From Acaryochloris sp. CCMEE 5410 (GTDB lineage Bacteria; Cyanobacteriota; Cyanobacteriia; Thermosynechococcales; Thermosynechococcaceae), in NCBI RefSeq assembly GCF_000238775.2, contig NZ_AFEJ02000003.1, forward strand, positions 62,001 to 126,000: a DNA stretch of 64,000 nucleotides, written 5' to 3'. A program made the position numbers and the translations under genes. The stretch's first letter is position 1. The number at the start of each line of letters is the position of its first letter. This document shows, piece by piece, positions 26,201-34,925 of the stretch. The notes below the pieces were generated by a model. That model saw only the letters and a program-made list of their open reading frames with translations. It had not been told where the DNA came from and searched no databases.

Positions 26201-29200
26201 GAAACAGATTTATCGAATATCCCACTCAGCAGTATCGACTACATCAAGCATCGACTGGCCCAAGAAGGGTATAGTGCTGACGAAATTACAGGCAGACAAA
26301 GCATCATCAACTATGGAGCCGATGGCAATCTCACCTATGGGCTAAGACCTATGAGCGAGATCAAGACTCAAGGCAAAATTAATGTGGTCAATCGCTTTAA
26401 CGGCGGGCAGCTTGATGTCGTGATTCTAAATCGTTCTGGAGCGACGGGTATCAACCTTCATGCGTCAGAGAAGTTTGCAGATCAGCGACCCAGGCATATG
26501 ATCATGGCCCAAGCTGAGCGCGATATCAACCAAGTATTCCAAATGTTGGGCCGTGCGAATCGCTTTGGGCAAGTCGTGGAACCTAAATTTACGCTGGTGA
26601 TGGCAGATGTCCCCGCAGAAAAACGACTCGGGGCTTTACTCGCCAAAAAGATGGCTTCGTTAAATGCCAACACCACAGCAGCGAGAGATTCGGATCTCAG
26701 CGTTGGCAATGTTACCGATTTCATGAATGCAGCGGGGGAAGAAGTTGTAGCTGAATTATTGGACGAACACCCCGAAATCGATGCCATGCTGTCTTACCCC
26801 AGTCATGGGTCTGTGGGAGGATCTGATTTTCCACTCATTAGCCGCACAACAGGCCGCATCCCTCTACTCCCCATCCAGCAACAAGCAGAACTGTACGACC
26901 TGATCGAGACGGAAACCACAGCTTTGATCAAGCAAAAAGAGGCAATGGGCGAGAATGTCTTAGAGGCTGACAAGCTGGACCTGGATGCCCGCACAATCGC
27001 CAAGATGGAAGTTGTACCGGAAGATGCTGCCATCAAGAGTGAGTTCACCGGACCTGTGATGCTGGAGGTGGTCAATGCCAAGGTGACGACTAAGCCTCCC
27101 ACGCAGTTAGAAATTGTCAACACAGTCCGTGAGAACTTGGGCCAGCCTAGGGTTAAGACGGTTGATGACCATGATTTTAATGCTGTTGAAGACCAGGCCA
27201 AGGTGCAGAACCGGAGCTTGATAGATCAGGTTGAGAGCCGACTCGAAACCTATGCCCGGAAAGCGATAGCAGATGCGAAAACACCGGAGGCGGCAGGCCA
27301 CTTGGAGACCAAATTCGATAAACAGATGGGGCATTTCCAAGCCCTCACGAATCGTTTTCGGATTGGCAGCACCGTTCAACTAGATTCCGCAGAGGGTAAG
27401 GTTTCCTATGGGGTGGTTGCGAACCTTGCACAAAAGGCTAAGCCGTTAGGTAGTCCCGCTGCACCGACGAACTGGAAGATGCAGATCGTCACTACTGAAG
27501 GCAAAAATATCTCAGTACCTTTTTCCAAGATCAACTCAGGTAAGCCATCTGCTGTCACGATCAGGCCAAAAGGAACCACTTGGAAAGGGGAGAGCATTTA
27601 TGAGGACTTTGATACCAGGCAGCAAAATCAGCGCACTGAGATGCAGATCTTCACGGGCAACCTGATCAAGGCGTATGGGGAGCATCCCAAGGGCAAGTTC
27701 ATTAACTTCACCACCAATCAAGGCCAGGTGCGCCAGGGGCTGATCATGCCCGATGACTTCGATATCACAAAGCAGCTCCGAGAGCGCCCAGTGATCTTTG
27801 AGGAGCCATACCAAGTAAAAGCATTCCTAACAGAAGTGACGAAGAATCTGGGGGTGGTTCATGACAACCCGGAGAAGAACTTAGCCATCAAGGCTGATGC
27901 AGCCGCCAAACTGCAAGGGACTCCCATCGAGCATTTTGTGATCACAGTGCCCAGCTCCACCCGTGTTGGCGGCACGTTCTTCTTGAATGAAGATTTGCTA
28001 GATGCTGCCCAAAGTGAATTCTTCTCTGTGGCCCACCGAATGGAGATGCATGTGGCTCCAGAAAACTTAGAGGCAGCACTCAAGGTAATCATGAAGGACG
28101 AAGGCATCCAAATCGCAGCCTTCGATTTCAAAGATATGGCACGGGATTACTTAGGACAGATGCTGCCGACGATGGAGCAGATCGAAGAGAACCAGTTTGA
28201 GCAACGGGCTGACTTTGTACCCTACGTGGAGCCGACCAAAGACACCGCAGCTCAGCTAGATTTGTTGCTCCAGTCTGAGGCTGTTGAGCCGAGTGAAACC
28301 CCGCAAATTGAGCAGCCTCAGTCTGCACCGGACCAGGCCGCAGCACAGCCTACCGAGGAGAACACCAAGCAAATTGCCCCACCCGCAAACCAGATAGGCA
28401 AGGCTGAAAAGTCTGTGGCCCAGTTCTTACATGAGGGGGGATTATCCCAGGAAATTCTGAAGGGTGATGATTTCCACTTCAAGATCAAGAATGGCCCTTA
28501 TGAGCCTTTGGTGGTGGAGCGGATTACGGATCAACTTTATCTGACCCACTACTATGAGCAAAATGGAGACTTATGCCTGGATTCTGAAATGGTGTTTGGG
28601 ATTGATGAGCAGGGCAAACTCAACCTAGAAGAAGTGGCTGTTCAGAACCCGCTTACCGGAGGAGAGATACGAGAACTGGATCGGGAGTTTGGAGCGACAT
28701 TCGCCCAGAACATTGTCAATCAAGGATTTGCAGAAGCAGCCCTTGAGCAGTTACCAGAGCTATTACAGGAGCGACAGGCAGAACAGAATCAGGCTGAATC
28801 TGTGATTGCCGAAGAGCCAGCAGCGGTACAATCTGAAGCACCCACCCAAGCTGAGCCGACACCAACCAAGGCGACTGAGGAGATTGCAACAGAAGTTGAG
28901 CCACCATCAGCAACGGAATCACCACCAGAGCAGACGGCCCCACCAATTCAAGGAACTGAACCCACGGCTACAGAAAAACCGGAAGTCACCCCACCGGAGA
29001 CGCCTAGCCAGCCCAAAGCAGAAGTGGAACAGCCTCAGCAAGGTGCAATGGCTCAACAGGACCAAGGACCGCAGCCGAAGCCAAAACCCCAGGCTAAACC
29101 GGAGGACTGGCCTAAGTATGCCTCAGCCCTTGGTCGAGGCCATGTGATTCAGGCAAGGATCAAGAAAGTGGTAGCAGCACACCAGCAAGGAACCGCTCTT

Positions 29201-29701
29201 GATATGAGGTCTAGTATCTCGATGGGCAAGGACTTTAGGGAGTTTACCCAGGAATTGAATTCGATCCGGGATTGGTATCGAGCGGCCAAGGAACTCAATC
29301 GCGGAGATGCCTACCTTGAACGAATTATGAAAGTAGGCAATAGCTACAAGCAGGGTAAGCCAATCTCTTACAGAGCGCGTACTATACGAAGCCAAGATAT
29401 CAATCAAGCAAACTACAATCAGTTTTCCGCAAAGCTAAACAGGGACAACCCAAAAGCATTTCTGGTGAGACTTGCGGCAAATGCAGCTAAGGCTGGGCTA
29501 ACTAACCGACGCATCATGGGAGCTTTATCAATGGACCCAGATATCCAGTCCATGCATTATCAAAAAGGAGAGCAAGCCAGTCTGAAGTACTCACGGTCAA
29601 TTATGTTGGATGGACTAAAGCTAAAGAAGAGAGAACAACCCAAAGTTATTGCTCCACAACAATCACAGGAAATTAATCGTAATCAGGGACTTGGAAGATG
29701 A
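23201..29701 (+). CDS. DarB-like methylase and strawberry-notch helicase, 2166 codons
   Basis: The N-terminal part is an adenine methyltransferase: SAM motif YEPSAGHGALV at 124-134 and catalytic NPPF at 182-185. The central part is an SNF2/strawberry-notch helicase: GDQTGNGKGR (587-596), DEAH (716-719), SATATKDP (757-764), SGATGINLHAS and QVFQMLGRANRFGQ (1111-1124). The C-terminal third has two Glu/Pro/Gln-rich linkers (about 1690-1740 and 1847-1970) and an unknown basic end. Such fusions resemble phage P1 DarB, which protects incoming DNA from restriction. Residues 320-486 are Pro/Gly/Arg-rich and overlap a better-looking ORF in another frame; M500 has its own ribosome site, so the frame may be two proteins. 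Confidence 0.8.
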   Translation: MSQQDDLAELFAAEFLAGKSYSTIVEARNQASQLLNQPVRPGSPLAKLVDESVEAGLVRAAREIIGQSEDPLKTYTDLVDLTNRQPRLGVRSSTSVKQQAYSTPLPIAYLAANLAGITAESTVYEPSAGHGALVLNATPENCTINELNPDRAKDLRRQGFTVTEQDASAYLPDQLHDVVIANPPFGRVKGDNGRAKRFQLPGNPRGTSQIDHAIALQALRAMKPDGRAVLILGGKPETDPRERAEAYNTLESRGFFYPLYQQYGVTQHFTISGDLYKKQGAGWPLDMIVIEGKVYSQRPLPGVEPPKIYESFDELRGLLNANPQLYNLSDLQQGLDTQGRGESTPIHRQSPLRDAADGTSGVSRPDELPHGVDDPRLAETLPGVEGGSTGSPVQNPSTHAPHPGNPESLRRRGRDETDVDLGHGLGRQSAGVQREMDAVAETDQSRGDIPHRSNPEESTTPSPTDGQARQHQPRGVPDRPEIGLRLNSLELNHHSEDNLMAEQFNTAYIPRSKGRSPGTLIPTNMAVSAQRALDKLEAKHGNVDEFVMNRLGYDSRGHLYERLYAEQIDSLALSFDQKDQGKIFLNGDQTGNGKGRFGAASIIDAKRRGHIPIFVTKDPQLYKSMLEDLADIGFTDINPFITNNEEKITLNNGRILNTGNAASQASEMNRITDQQDLGGYDVIFTTYAQLQTVNKKSTLRREFLSNIAPSSSLIFDEAHEAGGSVGDAGWVNRNAPANRADFVRQLVDRSAETVFMSATATKDPAVMDLYARRTDAKHTVSSMENLENTLKAGGIPLQQMMATQFVASGNMLRRERSFENISFDAKQVPVDHGIADGISGIMRAIDRFDKAKVEAIKELSKEVRKEAKKVSEDNSIGKSGAKSKSFSSLMHNSIEQGLLSQKAEATVQEAISALERGEKPLIAVANTMDSFIGNFAKDRGIEAGDPINISFGDVLERYLNRSRDVTITDYSGTSMRRPMTEGELGGLALAAFEEAKELIAETDLSNIPLSSIDYIKHRLAQEGYSADEITGRQSIINYGADGNLTYGLRPMSEIKTQGKINVVNRFNGGQLDVVILNRSGATGINLHASEKFADQRPRHMIMAQAERDINQVFQMLGRANRFGQVVEPKFTLVMADVPAEKRLGALLAKKMASLNANTTAARDSDLSVGNVTDFMNAAGEEVVAELLDEHPEIDAMLSYPSHGSVGGSDFPLISRTTGRIPLLPIQQQAELYDLIETETTALIKQKEAMGENVLEADKLDLDARTIAKMEVVPEDAAIKSEFTGPVMLEVVNAKVTTKPPTQLEIVNTVRENLGQPRVKTVDDHDFNAVEDQAKVQNRSLIDQVESRLETYARKAIADAKTPEAAGHLETKFDKQMGHFQALTNRFRIGSTVQLDSAEGKVSYGVVANLAQKAKPLGSPAAPTNWKMQIVTTEGKNISVPFSKINSGKPSAVTIRPKGTTWKGESIYEDFDTRQQNQRTEMQIFTGNLIKAYGEHPKGKFINFTTNQGQVRQGLIMPDDFDITKQLRERPVIFEEPYQVKAFLTEVTKNLGVVHDNPEKNLAIKADAAAKLQGTPIEHFVITVPSSTRVGGTFFLNEDLLDAAQSEFFSVAHRMEMHVAPENLEAALKVIMKDEGIQIAAFDFKDMARDYLGQMLPTMEQIEENQFEQRADFVPYVEPTKDTAAQLDLLLQSEAVEPSETPQIEQPQSAPDQAAAQPTEENTKQIAPPANQIGKAEKSVAQFLHEGGLSQEILKGDDFHFKIKNGPYEPLVVERITDQLYLTHYYEQNGDLCLDSEMVFGIDEQGKLNLEEVAVQNPLTGGEIRELDREFGATFAQNIVNQGFAEAALEQLPELLQERQAEQNQAESVIAEEPAAVQSEAPTQAEPTPTKATEEIATEVEPPSATESPPEQTAPPIQGTEPTATEKPEVTPPETPSQPKAEVEQPQQGAMAQQDQGPQPKPKPQAKPEDWPKYASALGRGHVIQARIKKVVAAHQQGTALDMRSSISMGKDFREFTQELNSIRDWYRAAKELNRGDAYLERIMKVGNSYKQGKPISYRARTIRSQDINQANYNQFSAKLNRDNPKAFLVRLAANAAKAGLTNRRIMGALSMDPDIQSMHYQKGEQASLKYSRSIMLDGLKLKKREQPKVIAPQQSQEINRNQGLGR
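24159..24659 (+). CDS. Overlapping ORF inside the methylase-helicase gene
   Basis: A 166-codon frame, +1 relative to the giant ORF. It has the look of a real acidic, Trp-rich globular protein (MEWMIQDWLKHYQESREEV, MKQMWIWATDWGDSLLE, NEKWMQWLRLI), with coherent codon use (CTG, GAC, GAG, CAG). Over the same bases the giant frame gives a disordered Pro/Gly/Arg/Asp-rich chain. Start candidates are ATG 24159 and the pair of Met codons at about 24258-24267. It stops at TAA 24657-24659, 38 bases before a well-placed ribosome site and in-frame ATG of the helicase. It may be an independent gene between methylase and helicase, or an overprinted one. No family is recognised. Confidence 0.5.
   Translation: MQIPSYTTYQTYNKVWIPKEEGNQRLFIVRVPSEMQQMEHQEYLDLMNCRMEWMIQDWLKHYQESREEVQALLSKTLRHMHPTQEIPSLYDDEGEMKQMWIWATDWGDSLLECNEKWMQWLRLINPEVTFPIDLTLKSPLPQAQLMDKHDSINLEEFLIDLRSDFD
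24686..24700 (+). promoter_or_regulatory. Internal ribosome binding site and start for the helicase part
   Basis: GAGGA at 24686-24690 stands 7 bases before ATG 24698, which is codon 500 of the long frame. From here the protein (MAEQFNTAYIPRSKGR) would be a 1667-residue helicase without the methylase. Confidence 0.5.
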
Positions 29702-29964
29702 ATGACGAATTTGAATTAACACCAGAAATTATTGAAGGGGGCAACATTATTCGGCTGGGTCAATCCCTCATTCAGCTCAAGAATGCGATGGAGTCGGCTG
29801 AGAATCGAACCAGAGAATCCATCACTAATGCTGAGGCCCTAGATCGAACTGAAATTGTAACTGAGATGCAATCACTGCTTATCAATATCAAAGCCATGCG
29901 AGAGAAATTGAAGAATCCTCACATACAAGAATGGATGGCGGCTGAGGAGGAAGTTCCTTTTTAA
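29698..29964 (+). CDS. Small acidic protein coupled to the methylase-helicase
   Basis: An 88-residue protein whose ATG overlaps the stop of the giant gene (ATGA). It is acidic and helical (GNIIRLGQSLIQLKNAMESAE, EIVTEMQSLLINIKAMREKL), possibly coiled-coil, ending in AAEEEVPF. No family is recognised. The coupling suggests that it works with the helicase. Confidence 0.6.
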   Translation: MNDEFELTPEIIEGGNIIRLGQSLIQLKNAMESAENRTRESITNAEALDRTEIVTEMQSLLINIKAMREKLKNPHIQEWMAAEEEVPF

Positions 29965-30198
29965 GAAAATTTTGAATCATTCGTTTTTATCAGTGGAGTC
30001 TAGGCATGGTCAACAATCCACCTTATCGACAAGAGGATAGCCGTGTTCCTCAAAATTTGAGAAATTTTGCAAATAGGCTAGATTATCAGCAACTTGTCCC
30101 TATAAACACAGGTCTATCTCCCGAGGGCATAGAAACTCCCTACATGTCATTCATTCTTCGTGAAGATGATGAAACTATTGCTGAAATCGGCAATGACC

Positions 30199-31364
30199 CA
30201 GGGTTGTTTTACGTTACTCCTAGAAAAAATAGGATGGTTCTACTGAATACCAGTAGAGAGACCAATGAGCCACCTAATCGATACTTTGAAGCAAGTCCCT
30301 GATTTCCGCAGTGCCCATGGCCGTATTCATCCGTTATGGCTGCTGTTGCTATTGATGGTGATGGGTATGCTTGCTGGATATCAAGGGTATCGTCCGTTAG
30401 AAACCTTTGTGACCGATTATCGCCAACCTTTAAGTGAGCTATTGGGACTTGAGAGCTTCGAAGTTCCGTCTCACTGTACCTTTCGACGTGTGATGATGGG
30501 GCTTGACTTCCAAGCGTTGAGTCACCAATTTGAAGCTTGGATGCTCTCGAAGGCCCAGACTCACTCTCCCGATAATTATGCAGCATCCATGGATGGCAAA
30601 CGGATTTGTCAGGGGCTCACCGATGACAACGGCAAGCAGCGTTTTGTAGGATTGGTGAGTTTATTCGCAGTGGAAGCAGGCATCACCCTCAAGCTCGAAG
30701 CCCTCACTCAAGAGGATAATAGCGAAATCAAAGTCGTCCAGGCTCTATTGGAAACACTACAACTCGATGGCTTGTTAATCACCATGGATGCCTTACACGC
30801 CCAAAAAAACACTTCAGCAAGTTGTGGCTTCGGGTAATGACTATCTTATCGCCGTTAAGCGCAATCAGGGCCGTCTTTACGACCACCTCCAGACTTACTT
30901 TGAGTGTCTTAAACCCATGGCTGAGCATACCCACTCCATACATAGTAGAGGACGAGAGGAACATCGGTGTATCCAGGTTTATGAGCCTGTCGGCATAGCC
31001 CTACAAGAGTGGGAGGCCATTCGCTCGGTGCTTTGTGTCCAACGATGGGGCACTCGTCAAGGCAAGGATTATCACAATACCGCCTATTACATCAGTTCGG
31101 CAGCCACCTCCCCCCAGCATTGGCAATCTCTGGTCCGAGAGCATTGGGGCATCGAGAATCGGTTGCATTGGCCGAAGGATGTGGTCTTTGGTGAAGATGA
31201 TTATCGACTGGAGGATGAACAAGCACTGCTCAATTGGTCAGTGCTTAGAACCATTGTGATTAATATTCTGCGGCTAAACGGCTATCAATCCCTCAAAACC
31301 GCCATGACTAAGCTTGCTAATCGGGTCGACATCATTTTTTCGCTGTTAACTTAAAACAGCCCTG
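30199..31364 (+). mobile_element. ISAs1-family insertion sequence
   Basis: A 1166-bp element with imperfect inverted ends (CAGGGYTGTTTTA, then a further GTTA match) and a perfect 10-bp target duplication GGCAATGACC at 30189-30198 and 31365-31374. Confidence 0.88.
30265..31354 (+). pseudogene. ISAs1-family transposase with a frameshift in an A7 run
   Basis: The first frame (from ATG 30265) covers LKQVPDFRSAHGRIHPLW to ITMDALHAQK; the second frame carries TLQQVVASGNDYLIAVKRNQ through EHWGIENRLHWPKDVVFGED to 31354. They meet at a run of seven A at 30803-30809, and the second frame is +1. ISAs1 proteins are normally one frame, so the transposase is probably dead. Slippage on the A run could still give some product. 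Confidence 0.85.
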
Positions 31365-31894
31365 GGCAATGACCCAATAATTACCCTTATTCCGGGACTC
31401 ATTAAAGTTGTTTTTGGAGATCTATTATCTCTTCCAGTAATATACATACTTCTTAGATTTAACGACGATCCATCGTTAACTTATGAAACTGCTTTCAATA
31501 TTGCTGCACAAGAAATATCAGAAGATTGCTCAACATTAGGTTCACAGAGTTCTTTGCAAATTATTGCTTGTGGTGACTCAACTGACACTGTTACAACTAT
31601 TGGGATTAAAGACTTTAGTCGTCACCTTAAAGTTACATCGCAATTGGTACGGAAGAACTATGATCTTAGCTACAGTATGAATACATTTATGCAAGGGATT
31701 CAGGTAATTCAAGGTAGTTTCCAAAGCCCATCAGAACTTTGGGATGCTTTTGAAGAGCATGGTCCATTTATCACCTTGAAATTCAAGATATAGCTATATC
31801 AGAGCAATGGTGACTGCTCCAGATTGGAAAAACCGGAGAATTAGTATGGGGGATGATCCTATCTCTGCTAAAAGATTTATAAGTATCTCTAGTT

Positions 31895-33622
31895 TTAGAA
31901 AAAACTTGCGAGAGACCTATTATTTGCTTCTTCTATTAAAACTTTAGTTTTAGATAATAATTTTATGTCTTGTTTATCTGACTTATCAAATTTGGCATTA
32001 TCAATAACATCAATACATTCATTAAAACAAGTTAATGCCTTATTATCATCATTTAGAATCTTAAGAAGATCAGCACAGTATCCATCGATTTTTTTTGAAT
32101 TAAATTCTGGTAGTCGATCTTCTTGAAACATAATTCTGAATAGCATCAAAATATGGAATCTAACCTTTTTATAAGAAGGATCAATACTTTTTCTCCTGAA
32201 ACAAGTTTCAAGTTTATAGTATGCATAGGCACTAGTGTAATACGGGGAAAATTTATGATCAGCATTAAAAATTTGAGCTTTACCCTCATTAAGCCTGTTT
32301 ACAATAGTCCCGAAAAAGCTTGTGACTGTATGAGGATTATTCAAAAACATCGCCGAAAAAGACTTTATTTGATATGGAACCGTAATAATTCTAGTTTTTA
32401 ATACTGAATTATCAGAATTGTACTGTTTTGAGCGTCTTTCGTAGTAAAGACGCTCATTTCCACTATATGAGTTATAGTATTGCTCTAATCTTCTCTGAAA
32501 AGATGTTAAAGATGCCAGTTGTTCTTTTTTTATTGGTGTTTGATTGTTGGTTGCTAATGTGATTCTATTTTTTATTTCATCATCATCAGTTGCTATTATT
32601 TTTATTGGAATATTTACATTATTAATATAATCCCCTTTTCTGTTATTAAATAAGACATTACTAGTTTGACAACCATTCACAATTTGATAATCACGAATTG
32701 TGAAATTGTCTCCTGTGGTAGAGATTGAGCTAGCGACAATGGTAACACCATTATTTAATACACTAAATAAGTCAGAATCTTCATTTTTTAATGTTTTTTC
32801 TATTCCATTGTTGACATCATTATTTGTTCCTTGAAAATCACGAACATTATCTTCAAATACACTAACTAAATTATCTTCTTCGTCTAGCAATATTTTTTTA
32901 AATTCTTCAAATGGCAAAAGTCCAATATATGCTTCAGAAATACCTTTTATTGAAGGAAGTGTAACTCTATTTCTGAAGTTTAAGGTAGTATGAATTGACT
33001 CTTTTGTTTTTCTAAATGAGCGTGCAACTTCTTTAGCGCCATATGGATTAAAAAATATTTCTTCAAACAAATTTGCTTGTTCAAGATCAGTTTTACCTTG
33101 ATTGATAACAGCTAATAAATTCTGGTCATCGACCCATTTACCCGTTGTACAATAATATAGTTTGATTGTTGGATTCTCTTTGAAGTGAGGTGCTTTTTCA
33201 TAAATATAATCTGAAATTTCAGCAAGTCTAGAAATATCTGAATTCCTTACAAGAGAAGGTGACTCAGAAAAAAAGTCTTTAATTCCAAAAATAAAAGTAT
33301 TGATTTCACCGCTACTGAAACTTGATGATGTTTTGGTTTGAATAAAAATATAACTAACTTCTAAAGAGTTATTTCTTTCAAGTAAATCGTCAACTTCTTC
33401 TTTGTGTTCAATTAGTTGTCCATTAACTAAAATTGCGAGGCCATCGATTCCTGTATCTCCTCCCTCTCCAACGGTAATAACATCTATTTCAAAAGTTTTA
33501 GAGTACTCATTAGACAAGATGCAATAATTCACTAGTTTTTCCAAATCCTTAGAATCACCTTCGGATACTATTTCTTGTTTTTCTAGTAACTCTATGATTA
33601 AACTTTTTGTGATTCTATCCAT
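31895..33622 (-). CDS. AIPR-family abortive infection / phage resistance protein
   Basis: A 575-residue protein with AIPR-family blocks: RDFQGTNNDVNNGIEKTL, DLFSVLNNGVTIVAS, YQIVNGCQTSNVLFNN and ATNNQTPIKKEQLASL. The N-terminal region has GDTGIDGLAI and later YIFIQTKTSSSF, which fits a PD-(D/E)xK nuclease core (D, then Q-x-K). AIPR proteins occur in phage-defence settings; the mechanism here is inferred. The gene is much richer in A and T than its neighbours and full of Asn, Lys and Ile, a sign of recent transfer. It sits directly after the anti-restriction-like operon. Confidence 0.85.
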   Translation of the reverse strand: MDRITKSLIIELLEKQEIVSEGDSKDLEKLVNYCILSNEYSKTFEIDVITVGEGGDTGIDGLAILVNGQLIEHKEEVDDLLERNNSLEVSYIFIQTKTSSSFSSGEINTFIFGIKDFFSESPSLVRNSDISRLAEISDYIYEKAPHFKENPTIKLYYCTTGKWVDDQNLLAVINQGKTDLEQANLFEEIFFNPYGAKEVARSFRKTKESIHTTLNFRNRVTLPSIKGISEAYIGLLPFEEFKKILLDEEDNLVSVFEDNVRDFQGTNNDVNNGIEKTLKNEDSDLFSVLNNGVTIVASSISTTGDNFTIRDYQIVNGCQTSNVLFNNRKGDYINNVNIPIKIIATDDDEIKNRITLATNNQTPIKKEQLASLTSFQRRLEQYYNSYSGNERLYYERRSKQYNSDNSVLKTRIITVPYQIKSFSAMFLNNPHTVTSFFGTIVNRLNEGKAQIFNADHKFSPYYTSAYAYYKLETCFRRKSIDPSYKKVRFHILMLFRIMFQEDRLPEFNSKKIDGYCADLLKILNDDNKALTCFNECIDVIDNAKFDKSDKQDIKLLSKTKVLIEEANNRSLASFF

Positions 33623-33635
33623 ATCCTTTATTTTT

Positions 33636-33758
33636 TTAATTATTATTCCTTCTTAACCAATAGACCGTGTTGATAGATAGCCTAGTTTTCTTGTTCATCT
33701 TTCCATGAGAATACCCAGCTTTTTGCACTTCTATTAACTTAGGCTTCAAAACTTTCAA
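33636..33758 (-). CDS. Possible 40-residue helix-turn-helix peptide
   Basis: A TTG-initiated frame gives LIEVQKAGYSHGKMNKKTRL followed by SINTVYWLRRNNN, which resembles a helix-turn-helix of the transposase/regulator kind. It ends 13 bases before the AIPR gene on the same strand. It could be a short regulator or the tail of a lost gene. Confidence 0.25.
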   Translation of the reverse strand: MKVLKPKLIEVQKAGYSHGKMNKKTRLSINTVYWLRRNNN

Positions 33759-33922
33759 ACTTGTTCGGTCGTCTTAGCTTTTTCTATAGCCACATAATTT
33801 ACGATCTGTATGTGTGCATCGTGGAGTCGCAGATTCCCCCCCCACCGCTAGAGCATGGCACAGGTCGCCATCACAAAGCCGTGCCTTTGATCAGCCTCCT
33901 GCATTTGTTTGGAGATGCTGCA

Positions 33923-34399
33923 CTACTGGGCAGGCTTAGACAGATGTGGAATCATTTTCACCAGAAGAGCAGCAGCCTGATTCTGCGGATCAAGCTGAGT
34001 CGCCTTGGTGGCTGATTGCAAAGCCGATTGATAGTCCTTGAGCATCAATTGGCTTTTAGCAAGATTGAGATGGGCATCTGCACTCTTTGGCTGTAGTCGG
34101 GTAACTTGGGCAAAATCAGCGGTAGCTTCCTGGTAATTCTTGGCATCCAGGTGGAGAACTCCGCGAAATGAGTAGGCAGTTGCGAGAGATGGGTCTAACA
34201 GGATCGCCCGATTGAGTTCTCTCATTGCTCCCTGAAAATCTTTTTGCTCAAGGAGAGAAGTTGCTGCAGCAAAGTGCGGGTTCGTTAGAGGATTGGAAGG
34301 TTCTTGAGCAAAAAGGGGTCGAGGGCTACAGCAAGCAAGGCTTAGACAGAAAGCAGCTATCCCCGAAGTGAAATAAGCCCCTACTAGTTTCCGACGCAT
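33923..34399 (-). CDS. Secreted TPR protein
   Basis: A 158-residue protein with a signal peptide, possibly a lipoprotein signal (LSLACC, residues 20-25). It then has about three tetratricopeptide repeats: AATSLLEQKDFQGAMRELN, AYSFRGVLHLDAKNYQEATA and AHLNLAKSQLMLKDYQSALQ. It is likely a periplasmic protein-interaction module. Its partner is unknown. Upstream, 33759-33922 holds no gene. Confidence 0.75.
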   Translation of the reverse strand: MRRKLVGAYFTSGIAAFCLSLACCSPRPLFAQEPSNPLTNPHFAAATSLLEQKDFQGAMRELNRAILLDPSLATAYSFRGVLHLDAKNYQEATADFAQVTRLQPKSADAHLNLAKSQLMLKDYQSALQSATKATQLDPQNQAAALLVKMIPHLSKPAQ

Positions 34400-34444
34400 T
34401 CTATTAGCCCCCTTTGTACTTGCGCCCTTTATCTTACAATCAGC

Positions 34445-34849
34445 CTAGTCTGGTTGAACTGCCTGGAATTCCATCTCTTGTACCCAGACATAGCTGAAGT
34501 CCTCAAACTCTTCCCCAGGTGATATCAGAGTTGTCGATCCATCCTGACTAGCAATAAACTCTTTACGCCATAACTCCCAGGCATAAATCGATGGCATCTC
34601 CAAGTCTGAACAATACTCAAGCCAACATTGTTGTTGGAATTGTGAAATTTCACAGTGAACACGACTCTGTTGGACTTCGACCAAACCCAGGTCAATCATT
34701 TCCTGAATCAGGGGAGGGTTATCGATAGGAGGCTCTCCTTTGCCCATCACAGGAGATTCAAAAGATAGCTGAAGCGTTTCATCAGGGTTCTCTTTTGCCA
34801 GTCGCAAGATTTCCAATTGCACCTGAGTTAAAGAAGGGATCAAGACCAT
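34445..34849 (-). CDS. Hypothetical acidic protein
   Basis: A 134-residue acidic protein with no recognised domain: an N-terminal helix (SLTQVQLEILRLAKENPDET) and a Trp/Glu-rich C-terminal half (YAWELWRKEFIAS, FEDFSYVWVQEMEF). There is no signal peptide. It lies 45 bases beyond the TPR gene's start on the same strand and may be co-transcribed with it. Confidence 0.5.
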   Translation of the reverse strand: MVLIPSLTQVQLEILRLAKENPDETLQLSFESPVMGKGEPPIDNPPLIQEMIDLGLVEVQQSRVHCEISQFQQQCWLEYCSDLEMPSIYAWELWRKEFIASQDGSTTLISPGEEFEDFSYVWVQEMEFQAVQPD

Positions 34850-34925
34850 GCACTATCCTCGTTTTGGTCAAATACTAACAAACCCAGCCCCCAGGTCACC
34901 CCAGAGGCCAGGTCAATGGTCTTGC

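Larger units (their letters stand above)
30006..31793 (+). pseudogene. Unknown gene split by an ISAs1-family element
   Basis: The frame from ATG 30006 runs to the insertion at 30199 (VNNPPYRQEDSRVP to DDETIAEIGNDP) and continues at 31375 as IITLIPGLIKVVFGDLLSLP to LKFKI at 31793. Removing 30199-31374 (element plus one target copy) restores a single frame of 203 residues. There is no known domain. The order after the methylase-helicase and its small partner suggests a third gene of one operon. It is disrupted now, but by a clean insertion. Confidence 0.75.

Noticed and set aside
28806-29147. 113-codon frame within the giant gene's C-terminal linker
   Set aside because: Its Gln/Arg/His-rich composition is what a shifted reading of the Glu/Pro/Gln repeat gives; unlike 24159-24659 it does not look globular.
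30803-30810. A-AAA-AAC as a -1 programmed frameshift heptamer in the ISAs1 transposase
   Set aside because: The downstream coding sequence is in the +1 frame, not -1, so canonical slippage would not reach it.
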